A stretch of 64,000 nt of DNA from Neolewinella maritima (GCF_923081025.1 NZ_CAKLPZ010000003.1:310001-374000); one strand, 5' to 3'; counted from the first letter of the stretch, positions 1-8,417 are shown. Notes: a model not told the origin generated them from the letters alone. Made by a program: numbers and translations.

Positions 1-54
1 CTTGAAGCGACAGTCGAGCAGCTATTTGAACTGAAAAACGTGCCGAACGATTAG
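1..54 (+). CDS. 3' end of an unidentified gene
   Basis: From the first base the plus strand reads LEATVEQLFELKNVPND followed by a TAG stop, with no interruption. This could be the tail of a gene that begins before the window. Seventeen codons are too few to name a family, and the reading frame could be accidental. The bases after it, up to the hydrolase at 213, hold no convincing gene. Confidence 0.3.
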   Translation, partial: LEATVEQLFELKNVPND

Positions 55-212
55 GTCATGTATCGGCTCGGAAGCTGCACGCCGGCTTTGGTGGGCCGGA
101 GCTCCGAAATGGGACAGTCGACTTCCGGCCTAAAAAGCGCCAATGCGAAATAACTCCATATTAGAGCCTTTGAACTGCTAGTCCGCCTATCGTAGCGTCA
201 ATATGATCATGG

Positions 213-989
213 TCACTCCGTGGCATCCAGAATGACCTTGACTGTCTCCTCTGGCTGATCCCACATCGGGAAGTGTCCGCTGTGCTCAAACCAATGCATC
301 CTTGCTTTGGGGAAGGCTGCCATCGCGCGGTCCGCCTGTTGCGGTAAACACAGCCGATCCTTGCGGCCCCAGCCGATAACGACCGGTGCAGATGTGTTCG
401 CAGGACCCTCCTGCATTGGGCCTTTGGCGAGATCCTTCACGAGCGAACCTACGGTACGCGTGTCCGCCAATGATTTTAGTTCGCGCGCGACGAATGCGGG
501 ATCGAGCGCCCATGGCCTCGCGGAGAGCTGGGCCATAAGCGCGGTTCGGCCTGCAACATTTCCGGTGATCGCAGGAAGCGCCGGTCGCAGCGCGCGAACC
601 AAAGCAAGCGATGCCGTTATGGTGGCGTTGAAGAAGGTACGCTCCCACCCCTGCCAAAAGCCACCCGGATCTAGCGCGACGACCGCACCGGCACGGCCGC
701 GCCTAGCCATCTCCAGCACCAGGCGAGCGCCCAGAGAGCTGCCGACCATATCGACACCTGTGAGGTTCTCCGCTTCAAGCCAATCGTCCAGGCTACGCGC
801 CAGCCCGTCAAACGTGCCGCTATCGGCCTCTTCGGGTGACTGCCCATGGGCTGGCAGGTCTAGGGCGATTACATCTCTGGCCTCAGCAAGCGCGGGCGAG
901 ATTGTGTCCCACGAGCGGCAGGTTGCCCCCAGCCCGTGGACAAGCAGGAGGGGTTTTCCGCGCCCTGCGCGCGTGTGGAATATGGTCAT
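213..989 (-). CDS. alpha/beta hydrolase
   Basis: This 258-residue protein is an alpha/beta-hydrolase-fold enzyme, probably cytoplasmic because no signal peptide is visible. The oxyanion-hole motif HGLGA is at residues 18-22. The nucleophile elbow GSSLG is at 83-87, with Ser85 as the nucleophile. The acid is probably Asp211 in GRKD and the catalytic His is His239 in SGHFP. The substrate cannot be predicted; relatives include esterases, haloperoxidase-like enzymes and C-C hydrolases. The gene stands alone, beside decayed insertion sequences. Its codon use and style (many Ala, Arg and Gly codons ending in G or C, and a short non-lipoprotein N-terminus) look more like an alphaproteobacterial gene than its Bacteroidota surroundings. 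That points to transfer or a chimeric join and is inference only. Confidence 0.85.
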   Translation of the reverse strand: MTIFHTRAGRGKPLLLVHGLGATCRSWDTISPALAEARDVIALDLPAHGQSPEEADSGTFDGLARSLDDWLEAENLTGVDMVGSSLGARLVLEMARRGRAGAVVALDPGGFWQGWERTFFNATITASLALVRALRPALPAITGNVAGRTALMAQLSARPWALDPAFVARELKSLADTRTVGSLVKDLAKGPMQEGPANTSAPVVIGWGRKDRLCLPQQADRAMAAFPKARMHWFEHSGHFPMWDQPEETVKVILDATE

Positions 990-1095
990 GTGAACTAAAC
1001 GCCTTGCAACGGCTTAATGTGCATTCGGCCCGCCTCCGTCTGTTTTGCCGAGTGAACCGCCAAGAACGGACAGTGGGGGCTGTGGTCGAGGGGGG

Positions 1096-1718
1096 GTGGC
1101 CGAGGCCCTGCCCGACGACCCGGTCGCGCTCAAGCGCCTCGTCGCCGAGGCCCGCGCCGAGGCGTTCGCCCTGCGGACGCTCGTACGGGTCGTCGAGGAG
1201 GACACCGGGATCGACGCGCTAAGATAGCCCGTTGCCGGGCGGCCAACGAAGTAAGGCGCGCTCACCCGGACATCGGACTGGGCCGCATATGCGGTTGGCT
1301 CGGCTACACCCGGCAGGCGTACTACGCACAGGGGCGCCGCGCCTGACGCCGCGCCGCCGAGGACGCGATCGTCCTCGCGCTCGTTGCCAAGCGGCGCGGC
1401 GCGGTAGGGCCGCGGCTCGGGACCCGCAAGCTCCACGGCCTCATCGCCGACGACCTGCGGGCCGCCGGGATCCGGTGCGGTCGCGATCGGCTCTTCGACG
1501 TCCTGCGGGCCGCCGGCCAGCTCGTCGCCCAACTGCGCGCGCGCCGCCCCCGCACGACCGACTCGTCGCGGTGGCTGCGGCGGTGGCCCGATCGGCGCGC
1601 CGGCCTCGCGGCCGCGGCGCGCTTCGAGCCCGCGCCCGAGCGGCTCTGGGTCGCCGACGTCACCTACGTGCGGCTCGCGGTCACCGCGGCGCGGCCCGGG
1701 GGAGGGGTCACGACATGA
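1096..1718 (+). pseudogene. IS3-family transposase remnant (OrfA end plus broken OrfB)
   Basis: An extremely GC-rich stretch carries the tail of an IS3-type OrfA (an ALKRLVAEARAEAFALRTLV coiled-coil-like segment ending in GIDALR and a stop at about 1227). An OrfB follows in the frame from 1248. OrfB shows the familiar blocks GTRKLHGLI, IRCGRDRLFDVLR, RTTDSSRWLRRWP and LWVADVTYVRL, the last containing the first Asp of the DDE triad. A TGA at 1344-1346 interrupts OrfB. The protein stops at 1716-1718, well before the second Asp and the Glu. The element is therefore dead, having lost its catalytic C-terminus. The base composition differs strongly from everything else in the window. Confidence 0.8.
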
Positions 1719-1727
1719 CCCCTCCCC
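1699..1727. repeat. Inverted-repeat junction between two IS3 remnants
   Basis: GGGGAGGGGTCA at 1699-1710 is the exact reverse complement of TGACCCCTCCCC at 1716-1727, with the five bases CGACA between them. The left arm ends the first transposase remnant and the right arm begins the second. The pair therefore reads as a right terminal repeat facing a left terminal repeat of closely related elements. Confidence 0.6.
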
Positions 1728-1985
1728 TTAAAAGCGCTACCATTGATAACAAGTAAAATTTGGCTGACCTAGCTACTCTTAGCTACACAGGATCAGCCTG
1801 AAAAATCAAAATTAGCTTCGCTGCTGCCTTCGGCGGTTACCGAGGCCCAGATCGCTTTTGCTTTGTGGCAGGCCGAACAGGGTACGCGGGTCGAGAAGAT
1901 CTGCCGTAAGCTGGCGATCAGCCCGGCTACCTTCTACAACTGAAAGAAGTAGTATGGCGGCATGGGCGTTCCGGAACTACTATGG
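1716..1985 (+). pseudogene. Second IS3-family remnant: left end and decayed OrfA
   Basis: After the terminal repeat at 1716, the frame from 1839 reads EAQIAFALWQAEQGTRVEKI, then CRKLAISPATFYN, a stop, KK, a stop, then YGGMGVPEL. This is the N-terminal helix-turn-helix of an IS3-family OrfA, in which FYNWKKKYGG is expected. The Trp codon has become TGA and a Lys codon has become TAG. No intact start codon precedes it. Nothing of OrfB follows, and the 1986-2184 interval shows no further gene. The remnant is non-functional. Confidence 0.8.
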
Positions 1986-2184
1986 CGGTTACGGGGGCGT
2001 GTTTTGGTGGGGAATGACTCCGTTTTGGCGTTTGTAGGGTTTCCTGAGCGCTTCATAGCGGCCTTTTGCGACCATTACATGGAAATACTAAATGGAAAGC
2101 TAGGTAGGCGGAAATTTGCTTAGCTTGGGCGTGAGCTTTTGCACGGCCTGCCCTTAGGCGCAACTAAACACAACACGCGAAGCC

Positions 2185-2613
2185 ATGAGTACTTACATTG
2201 ATGCCAGACCAGAAGCAGGAAAGGAATTCTATGTTCGGTACAAGGATTCAGGTCCAATAACAATGCTCAACATGATCCGATTCAAATCCAAAGCTGATTA
2301 CACTGGAATCGAAAACCTAAAGCCTCCTCGCGAAGTGACTGGACTATCGGCGTATCAAACGTATTTGGAGCGAACACTCTCGTGCCTTGACAAATTTGGA
2401 AGTCGAATATTATACTACGGAAGAGGTCATCAATTCTTAATCGGCCCCAGCGATGAGAAATGGGATGCGATCCTGTTGGTAGAACATGGATCTGTCGCCA
2501 AGTTCATGGAATTAGCCAAAGATCCTGAGTATATAAGGCATGCTGGTCACAGAACAGCTGCGTTAGAAGACTCTAGACTACTACCTACTGTAGTAGAACA
2601 AGACAGCGCCTAA
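2185..2613 (+). CDS. DUF1330 domain-containing protein
   Basis: This 142-residue cytoplasmic protein matches the DUF1330 family, small ferredoxin-like alpha/beta-barrel proteins of unknown role. The opening PITMLNMIRFK, the middle LIGPSDEKWDAILLVEH and the end MELAKDPEYIRHAGHRTAAL fit the family pattern 'P..m.N..rf' and 'Dp.Y..... HR.aaL'. It begins with ATG and is preceded by about 200 bases without a gene. The gene is visibly more AT-rich than the chromosome core and sits between insertion-sequence debris and a toxin-antitoxin pair, so it is probably part of an acquired segment. The function is unknown. Confidence 0.75.
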   Translation: MSTYIDARPEAGKEFYVRYKDSGPITMLNMIRFKSKADYTGIENLKPPREVTGLSAYQTYLERTLSCLDKFGSRILYYGRGHQFLIGPSDEKWDAILLVEHGSVAKFMELAKDPEYIRHAGHRTAALEDSRLLPTVVEQDSA

Positions 2614-2754
2614 CACCGGCTACACGTCCACGCCGGCTGATCGCTTGGCGCGAGGTGTGTAGCCCTATGTCGGCGACAGATCGCCATTAAAACCGATCCA
2701 AAAAAACCAGCAGAACCACACAAAAACCAGTGCAGAGTATCATCACCCCTGAAC

Positions 2755-2790
2755 TTTACACGTAAAGAAAATGTAGTTCTCTACGTAAAC
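2755..2790 (+). promoter_or_regulatory. Candidate operator/promoter of the toxin-antitoxin pair
   Basis: TTTAC-AC-GTAAA at 2755-2766 is a perfect 5-bp inverted repeat with a 2-base centre. Its right half, ACGTAAA, recurs at 2783-2789, 23 bases downstream (about two helical turns). The block ends 10 bases before the antitoxin ATG. Toxin-antitoxin operons are usually autorepressed through such sites, so this is a likely operator; binding is inferred. Confidence 0.45.
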
Positions 2791-2799
2791 TAGTCGATC

Positions 2800-3051
2800 A
2801 TGGACAAGAAGCTCACGCTAAGTCTAGACGGCGCGGTCATAGAGCGCGCCAAAGCATACGCCCGCAACAGAAATACTAGCTTGTCGAAGATGATTGAGCG
2901 GTACCTGAGTTTGGTGACTGCCCCAGAATCAGAAAAGCAAAAGGAAACGTTCACACCATTAGTGAATGAGCTCAGTGGAATTGTTGACCTGTCGGAAGAC
3001 TACGACTATAAGGAGAACTACGGTGACTATCTAGCCAAGAAGTATCGGTGA
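2800..3051 (+). CDS. DUF6364-type antitoxin
   Basis: This 83-residue protein has the N-terminal ribbon-helix-helix-like segment KKLTLSLDGAVIERAKAYAR followed by NTSLSKMIERYLSLV. That pattern is typical of DUF6364 antitoxins, which dimerise on DNA. The C-terminal half is acidic and Tyr-rich (LSEDYDYKENYGDYLAKKY), as expected of the segment that wraps the toxin. The stop overlaps the start of the PIN gene by four bases (GTGA, 3048-3051), so the two are translationally coupled. A repeated ACGTAAA site lies just upstream. The AT-rich codon use matches the neighbouring accessory genes. Confidence 0.8.
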   Translation: MDKKLTLSLDGAVIERAKAYARNRNTSLSKMIERYLSLVTAPESEKQKETFTPLVNELSGIVDLSEDYDYKENYGDYLAKKYR

Positions 3052-3461
3052 CCAAACTGTTTGTAGATACTAACGTAGTGCTTGACCTACTAGGTAAACG
3101 GGCTGCCTACCTACCTGCTGCCAGATTGTTTACACTAGGCGACCGGGGCGAAGTGGCCCTGTACGTTTCAGTGCTATCCTTCGCAAATATCAATAACATC
3201 TTGACGCGTCAGCAAGACCGCTCTATGGCGATCAAAGCATTGCGTAAACTGGAACTCATTGTACAGGTAGTAGATCTGACGGCAAAAATCACTAAGCGCG
3301 CGTTGGATGACGAAGACTTTACGGACTTTGAGGATGGGCTTCAGTACTACTCAGCGGTTGAAAGCGGCACGGAGGCAGTTATTACCAGGAACCACAAGGA
3401 CTTCACGCATTCCAAACTTCCGGTTATGTCCGCCGAAGAATACCTGAGTTCTCTGGGGTAA
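3048..3461 (+). CDS. PIN-domain toxin, VapC-like ribonuclease
   Basis: This 137-residue protein has the PIN fold signature LFVDTNVVLDLL with Asp7 and Asn9, then FEDGLQYYSA (Asp96) and ITRNHKDF (Asp118), the acidic residues that bind Mg2+ or Mn2+ in VapC-type endoribonucleases. The second acidic position found in many VapC proteins is not evident: the corresponding segment reads SVLSFANINNIL, as in other PIN proteins that pair with DUF6364. The start is GTG, inside the antitoxin stop codon. It is predicted to cleave RNA when freed from its antitoxin; the target is unknown. Confidence 0.85.
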   Translation: MTKLFVDTNVVLDLLGKRAAYLPAARLFTLGDRGEVALYVSVLSFANINNILTRQQDRSMAIKALRKLELIVQVVDLTAKITKRALDDEDFTDFEDGLQYYSAVESGTEAVITRNHKDFTHSKLPVMSAEEYLSSLG

Positions 3462-3536
3462 TAAAGATCATCGCTCAACACCACGCCTGTCGTGAGTCTA
3501 TCCCTAAGCAATACAAGTACGTATGGAAGGCGTGGT

Positions 3537-3983
3537 ATGGACAAAAAGAACGGTACAATGCCATCCATCCTAGTATCCATCACCAATTTAATCGAGGATC
3601 ATTCAGGTGTTTCGGTCTTACCTGATGCTGATATCTGGCTTGTAACAGGTATGTCGGGGGATGACTGGCACGAGTTCATCGCTTCCTTTTCGAGCAAATT
3701 CGGGGTAAATATGGATGCGTATCTGTGGTATTATCATGGGGATGAAGAGGGGACAATCAATATTGGGGCACTGCTGTTCCCTCCTCCCCATGACCAAGTA
3801 AGGCGCATACCGGTGCGACCTACCGATCTGGCACGAATAGCAAAGCAAGGCGAGTGGTCCTTTGACTACCCGGAGACAGTAATAGACGTTCGAAGACGTG
3901 ATCTGACGATCAACCGAGTGCTTGCACTGATCATATTAATGTTAGGAGTGGTCCTCGCAGCGAAGAAGTACGGGGTGATGTAA
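3537..3983 (+). CDS. DUF1493 family protein
   Basis: The ATG at 3537 gives a protein of 148 residues; an in-frame GTG at 3492 would add 15. The N-terminal two thirds follow the DUF1493 layout: a helix (ILVSITNLIEDHSGV), DADIWLVTGMSGDDWHEFIASFSSKFGV, then a Tyr- and Asp-rich segment and LTDLARIAKQGEWSF-like ending (here PTDLARIAKQGEWSF). Members resemble acyl-carrier-protein folds but have no proven role. The C-terminal 25 residues form one hydrophobic helix (VLALIILMLGVVLAAKKYGV), which is unusual for the family and suggests membrane attachment. The gene is AT-rich and stands beside the toxin-antitoxin pair. Confidence 0.65.
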   Translation: MDKKNGTMPSILVSITNLIEDHSGVSVLPDADIWLVTGMSGDDWHEFIASFSSKFGVNMDAYLWYYHGDEEGTINIGALLFPPPHDQVRRIPVRPTDLARIAKQGEWSFDYPETVIDVRRRDLTINRVLALIILMLGVVLAAKKYGVM

Positions 3984-4022
3984 GCGATAAGCAGCAACAC
4001 TCAACCGAAATCCCCCACACCG

Positions 4023-5093
4023 GTGTTCCCCGCCCCAGTGCGGACAACCAAGCAACTCATCATCCTCGGCGCGGGTCTCACCGGCCTCACCCTGGCCTAC
4101 CTGCTGCGCGATGCGCCGCTGGACGTCCGTATTCTAGAGGCGCGGGATCGTCCGGGGGGGCGCATTCGGACGCTGCAGTCTGCCGACGGACCAGGACTAG
4201 ACATGGGTGCCACCTGGCTGGGCCAGCAGCACGTTCAGCTGCGCAATTTGCTGCGGGAGCTGGAGCTCGATACCTACCCCCAGTACCAGAACGGCCGCCT
4301 GCGCTACGAGGCCGCCCCGGGAGCAGCGGCAACCCTGCACGCCCTGCCGCCGGACTCCTCCCCAAGCTATCGGATCGCCGGCGGTAGTACCGCACTCATC
4401 GAACGGCTCATTAGCTGCCTACCCGAGCAGACGATCACCTACGGCACCGCGGTGACCAGTATCACTGCCCGAGATCGGGGCATTGAAGTCGCTACCGAAG
4501 GGCAGACCTATACGGCCGACCATGTCGTCTCCACTCTGCCACCGGCACTGCTGGCCGCCACGGTTTCGCTGCAACCCGCGCTGCCCGCAGCCTACCGCAC
4601 CCTGGCCGCTGCGAGCGATACCTGGATGGGGCGGTCCATCAAGGTGGCCCTTGTGTACGACACGCCCTTCTGGCGGGAGGGTAGGGAAGCCGCCACCTTC
4701 TTTAGCAACGTCGGACCGGTCAGTGAGCTACACGATCATTCCGATCCGGTCGGCGGGGGGTACGCACTCAAGGGCTTCCTCGATCCCGCTACGGCAGCGC
4801 TGGCTCCGGCCGAGCGGGAGCGGCGGGTCGTAGCCCAGTTGGTGCGCGCCTACGGTCCGGCGGCAACGACGTACCGGGCCTACCACGATACCGTCTGGCG
4901 CGACGAGCCGTTCACGCTCCGGTCTACGGCGCCCGATCCCACGCCGCACCGGCACGCGGGGGAGGCCCTGTTGCGCGGCTCGCACTGGAACGGTCGCCTG
5001 CTGCTGGCGGGTGCCGAATCCTCCGATGCATATCCAGGCTACATGGAGGGGGCCGTGCGCAGTGCCCGGCTTACGGCGGCCCGTCTGCGGTAA
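4023..5093 (+). CDS. FAD-dependent amine oxidase family protein
   Basis: This is a 356-residue flavoprotein of the monoamine oxidase/phytoene desaturase superfamily. The Rossmann motif GAGLTG is at residues 16-21, followed by Glu39, which binds the ribose, and the RPGGR loop at 43-47. The C-terminal FAD motif LLLAGAESSDAYPGYMEGAV is present. At 356 residues it is shorter than typical eukaryotic monoamine oxidases but within the bacterial range. No signal peptide is visible. The start is GTG at 4023, chosen because it lies just before the conserved strand. The substrate (an amine or an unsaturated compound) cannot be told from the sequence. This gene marks the return to GC-rich core codon use. 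Confidence 0.85.
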   Translation: MFPAPVRTTKQLIILGAGLTGLTLAYLLRDAPLDVRILEARDRPGGRIRTLQSADGPGLDMGATWLGQQHVQLRNLLRELELDTYPQYQNGRLRYEAAPGAAATLHALPPDSSPSYRIAGGSTALIERLISCLPEQTITYGTAVTSITARDRGIEVATEGQTYTADHVVSTLPPALLAATVSLQPALPAAYRTLAAASDTWMGRSIKVALVYDTPFWREGREAATFFSNVGPVSELHDHSDPVGGGYALKGFLDPATAALAPAERERRVVAQLVRAYGPAATTYRAYHDTVWRDEPFTLRSTAPDPTPHRHAGEALLRGSHWNGRLLLAGAESSDAYPGYMEGAVRSARLTAARLR

Positions 5094-5105
5094 CGGGCGG
5101 GAACT

Positions 5106-5123
5106 GCACCCGCGGCCCCGCCC
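5106..5123 (+). repeat. Dispersed 18-base motif, copy 1
   Basis: GCACCCGCGGCCCCGCCC lies 12 bases after the amine oxidase stop. It differs by one base from the motif GCACCTGCGGCCCCGCCC, which recurs at 24551, 32632, 39979 and 49603 and, reversed, at 15293, 19197 and 35549. Confidence 0.5.
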
Positions 5124-5228
5124 CCCGGATAGTGCGCGTCTGCTCCCCCAGCGGACAGGGACATGACTACGGCAGTTTTTACGCATCTTGACTCGCCGCA
5201 AGTATCAACTAACGTAGTACGATTCGAC

Positions 5229-7199
5229 ATGAAATTATCAACCCCCACTTTTGGCTGGTCGGCTTTAAGTAGAAGTCCCTTCAAGGTGATAGCGTGGTGG
5301 ACCTTTACATCAATTGCAGTACTGGCGGCTACCGTTACGGCCCATGCGCAGCCGCGCGAGTATCACGTCGCGATCTACGGCAATGATAGCCACGAGGGGT
5401 ACTCCTCCACACCCCTTCGGACCATCTCGGCCGCAGCCCAAATAGCTCAGCCGGGAGACACCATCACCGTACACGCAGGCACATACCGCGAACGGATAGA
5501 CCCAGCAATGGGCGGGTCGAACGACCTGAAGCGAATCCTCTACCGGGCCGCTCCGGGGGAGGCGGTGACCATCAATGGATCGGAGGTCGTCGCAGCGTGG
5601 CAGCAGGTGGAAGGAAGCGTGTGGAAGGCCGTGGTCCCCCTCGAACTATTCCAGGACTACAACCCATACCAGGACTTGCTCACCGGCGACTGGCTGGACC
5701 GCAAGGGCATGGCGCACCACACCGGTGAGGTATTTTTAAACGGGGAGTCATTGTTTGAGAAATCGTCGCTGCGGGACGTCATGGCGTCCGAACCGTATCT
5801 GGATGCGCGGAACGTAGATGCATCGGTTTATACCTGGTACGCGGAAGTAGGCATAGACCACCTAACCATCTACGCCAATTTTCAGGAGTTCGATCCCACG
5901 GAAGAAGTGGTGGAGATCAGCGTCAGACCGACTTGCTTTTACCCCAGTAGACCAGGGGTCGATTACATAACCGTCCGCGGCTTTACCATGACTCAGGCAG
6001 CCACGCAGTGGGCCGCCCCTACCGCCGAGCAGATCGGACTCATCGGCACTCACTGGAGCAAGGGCTGGATCATCGAGGACAATACCGTCAGTAATTCGAA
6101 GGCAGTGGGTATAACCCTCGGTAAGGACCGGGCCACGGGGCAGAACGTTTGGTCCGAAAATCCCGTCAAGGATGGGGCGACGCACTACAATGAAGTGATC
6201 TTCCGTGCGCTGGACGGTGGGTGGTCCAGGGAGAACATCGGCTCCCACATCGTGAGAAACAACGTGATCTTCGACTGCGAACAGGCCGGTATCGTAGGTA
6301 GCCTAGGCGGGGTGTTCAGCGAGATCTACGACAACCATATTTACGATATCTGGACGAAGCGAACCTTCCAGGGTGCGGAACTGGCCGGTATAAAGATTCA
6401 TGCGGCCATCGACATGCTGATCCGGAACAACCGGGTGCACAATGCCGGCCGGGGCATCTGGGTCGACTGGATGGCGCAGGGTACCCGGATCACCGCCAAC
6501 TTACTGTACGACAATACCATTCAGGACCTCTTTACCGAGATGAACCACGGGCCCTGCCTGATGGATAACAATATCTGTCTGTCGGAAACCTCGCTGCGCG
6601 ACTGGTCTGAAGGGGGCGCCTTCGTGCATAACCTCTTTTTGGGCAGGGTCGAGATCGGTAAGGTGCTGGATCGCTCCTCCCCGTACCATAAGCCGCACTC
6701 GACGAGGGTGTCGGGACTGCGGAATATCAACCTGGGTGACAATCGATTTTTCAATAACATCTTCGTCCGGCCTGACTCCATATCCCACACCACGGAGGAA
6801 AACGTCACCACCTTCTACGGATTGGACGGATACGAGATCGCCGAATTCGAAAATGTAGCCGCCGGCAACGTGTACTACAACAACGCTAAGCCGGCCACCG
6901 GCGAGCTAGAGCCTACCCAGGTACCCAACTTCAGACCCATCGTACAATTGGAAGAGGACGGTGATAGCGTATTTCTGCGCATGACCTGGGACGCCGCCTT
7001 ATCTGACGTAGTCACTCAACCGGTTTCGAGCGACCGACTCGGGACTACGATCATCTCGGAAGCGATATTCGAGCGGCCCGACGGTAAGCCGTATGTATTC
7101 GATGTGGACTACCAGGGAACTACTAGAGACTCGATCGCGCCGCTTCCGGGGCCGTTCGAACGGGTCAGGGAAGGGGCCGTACGGTTTAGGGTATGGTAG
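5229..7199 (+). CDS. Secreted right-handed beta-helix protein
   Basis: From the ATG at 5229 the protein has 656 residues. It begins with a signal peptide whose hydrophobic core VIAWWTFTSIAVLAATVTAHA is followed by a cleavage site near AHAQP. The next block, YHVAIYGNDSHEGYSSTPLRTISAAAQIAQPGDTI, is the DUF1565-like entry of parallel beta-helix proteins, followed by VHAGTYRERI. Repeated coil motifs with Asn ladders (IEDNTVSNSKAVGITLG, VRNNVIFDCEQAGIVG, IRNNRVHNAGRGIW) fill the middle. The family includes polysaccharide lyases and glycoside hydrolases acting outside the cytoplasm; catalytic residues cannot be assigned. No type IX sorting domain is present at the C-terminus. An in-frame upstream ATG at 5163 would put 22 polar residues before the signal and is less likely. 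Confidence 0.8.
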   Translation: MKLSTPTFGWSALSRSPFKVIAWWTFTSIAVLAATVTAHAQPREYHVAIYGNDSHEGYSSTPLRTISAAAQIAQPGDTITVHAGTYRERIDPAMGGSNDLKRILYRAAPGEAVTINGSEVVAAWQQVEGSVWKAVVPLELFQDYNPYQDLLTGDWLDRKGMAHHTGEVFLNGESLFEKSSLRDVMASEPYLDARNVDASVYTWYAEVGIDHLTIYANFQEFDPTEEVVEISVRPTCFYPSRPGVDYITVRGFTMTQAATQWAAPTAEQIGLIGTHWSKGWIIEDNTVSNSKAVGITLGKDRATGQNVWSENPVKDGATHYNEVIFRALDGGWSRENIGSHIVRNNVIFDCEQAGIVGSLGGVFSEIYDNHIYDIWTKRTFQGAELAGIKIHAAIDMLIRNNRVHNAGRGIWVDWMAQGTRITANLLYDNTIQDLFTEMNHGPCLMDNNICLSETSLRDWSEGGAFVHNLFLGRVEIGKVLDRSSPYHKPHSTRVSGLRNINLGDNRFFNNIFVRPDSISHTTEENVTTFYGLDGYEIAEFENVAAGNVYYNNAKPATGELEPTQVPNFRPIVQLEEDGDSVFLRMTWDAALSDVVTQPVSSDRLGTTIISEAIFERPDGKPYVFDVDYQGTTRDSIAPLPGPFERVREGAVRFRVW

Positions 7200-7228
7200 G
7201 TTACTGACCACCAGACCAACGACCAGCC

Positions 7229-8146
7229 CTAACGCTCAACCACCAACAGCGCATGGTGGAACGATTCTGTCCCCGCGTTTCTGAAGTCTGTTTCGTCAAA
7301 CACCTCATAATGAGCGTCCGGTACTTCATGGTACATCTGCCTGTAGTCACGCGGGTACCTATGGAAGTCGAAGATGTGTTCCGGACCGTGTAACTCATAG
7401 TGGAGGATGGCTTTCTTCGCTATCCGTTCGATGTGTCCTTTGATGTAGGCTAACTTATCGCTGGCAATATGCATCAGTGCGCCCGATGTGAAGACAACAT
7501 CTATGGAGTTCGAGGCGATATCTTCTAGCGCGTAGATGCTATTCGATAGGAGTCTGAACGTACTGCCCAGCTTTTCCTCCGCAGTGCGAATGGCGTCAGC
7601 ATTGATCTCTACGCCGAAGAGCGCACAGTCAGGGTTTTCCTGCTGGATGAAATACAGGTTTCGTCCGCTTCCACAACCTAGCTCCAGTACGGACTGCGGA
7701 TTAAAGGCATTGATCCGTTCGGCCAGCCACTTCGTTCGTTTGGTAATATCGTCTCGCTGCAAGTCGATGGGTAGGTGCTCGTGGTAGCCGGAGATGTTCT
7801 GCCAGAATACCTCCCGATCCAGTGCAATGCTTTCACCGGTGGAGCGGAAAAGTAAGAACTTCGTCGCGTAGTTGATGACGCGATACTTGCCGGCCGCGGC
7901 GTCGAATCCTCGTTTGAAAACGGTGCTGTATGCAGACGTATTCCCTTCTATACCGCGCGTCCTCTTTGCTACCATCAAATCCCGTCCCGTGAGTAGTAGT
8001 CTGGCTAACTTAGGGGCAAGTGTATAGTCTAGCGCCCTTATCCATAACTGAGCGTTGGACCTGTAAATCAGTAGTATGCCTGGCCTGTCCATAAACACGT
8101 CCAATTCGGCGGAAACGTTTAGCTTATTCGACTTCAGTTCAATCAT
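7229..8146 (-). CDS. Class I SAM-dependent methyltransferase
   Basis: This 305-residue protein has an N-terminal extension of about 140 residues of unknown type. A Rossmann methyltransferase core follows, with motif I VLELGCGSGRN at about residues 153-163. Motif II ends in GVEINADAI. A later segment, VFTSGALMHIASDKL, resembles the methylases linked to pseudaminic-acid or glycan synthesis. The end AILHYELHGPEHIFDFHRYPRDY is also typical of that group. The acceptor is unknown. The gene converges on the beta-helix gene with 29 bases between the stops. It is AT-richer than the core. Confidence 0.75.
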   Translation of the reverse strand: MIELKSNKLNVSAELDVFMDRPGILLIYRSNAQLWIRALDYTLAPKLARLLLTGRDLMVAKRTRGIEGNTSAYSTVFKRGFDAAAGKYRVINYATKFLLFRSTGESIALDREVFWQNISGYHEHLPIDLQRDDITKRTKWLAERINAFNPQSVLELGCGSGRNLYFIQQENPDCALFGVEINADAIRTAEEKLGSTFRLLSNSIYALEDIASNSIDVVFTSGALMHIASDKLAYIKGHIERIAKKAILHYELHGPEHIFDFHRYPRDYRQMYHEVPDAHYEVFDETDFRNAGTESFHHALLVVER

Positions 8147-8367
8147 GTACGGTGTATTGTCTTAGGTGCTCTCACTTAAATCTAGAAAAGCCAAGTGTAG
8201 GTCAGGCGTCTCGTATTTAAAGGTACGCTAGTTAATGGGGCTAAATCTTCGTTCCACAGTACTACCCAAAAAGTTGTCGCACATTAGAGCGAACGTATGT
8301 TTAGACTAGTAATCGAACGCAGTGCTTAGAGTACGCTACCACGTTGACTCAAGCCGGCTGTAGTTCC

Positions 8368-8417
8368 CGCATCACCTTTGGCTAACGGGGCCCATAGTAT
8401 CATACAGACAAGCATCC
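8368..8417 (+). promoter_or_regulatory. Possible promoter of the GNAT gene
   Basis: CATCACCTTTGG at about 8370-8381 resembles the Bacteroidota -7 element (TAnnTTTG), about 40 bases before the ATG at 8418. The 271-base gap 8147-8417 otherwise shows no gene. No clear -33 element was found, so this is a weak call. Confidence 0.25.

Noticed and set aside
2604-2680. Integron attC-like site after the DUF1330 gene (GCCTAAC at the stop codon)
   Set aside because: The R'' core fits RYYYAAC but no GTTRRRY partner or matching L box was found within about 100 bases; the nearby GGCTACAC/GTGTAGCC pairing is not placed as in attC.
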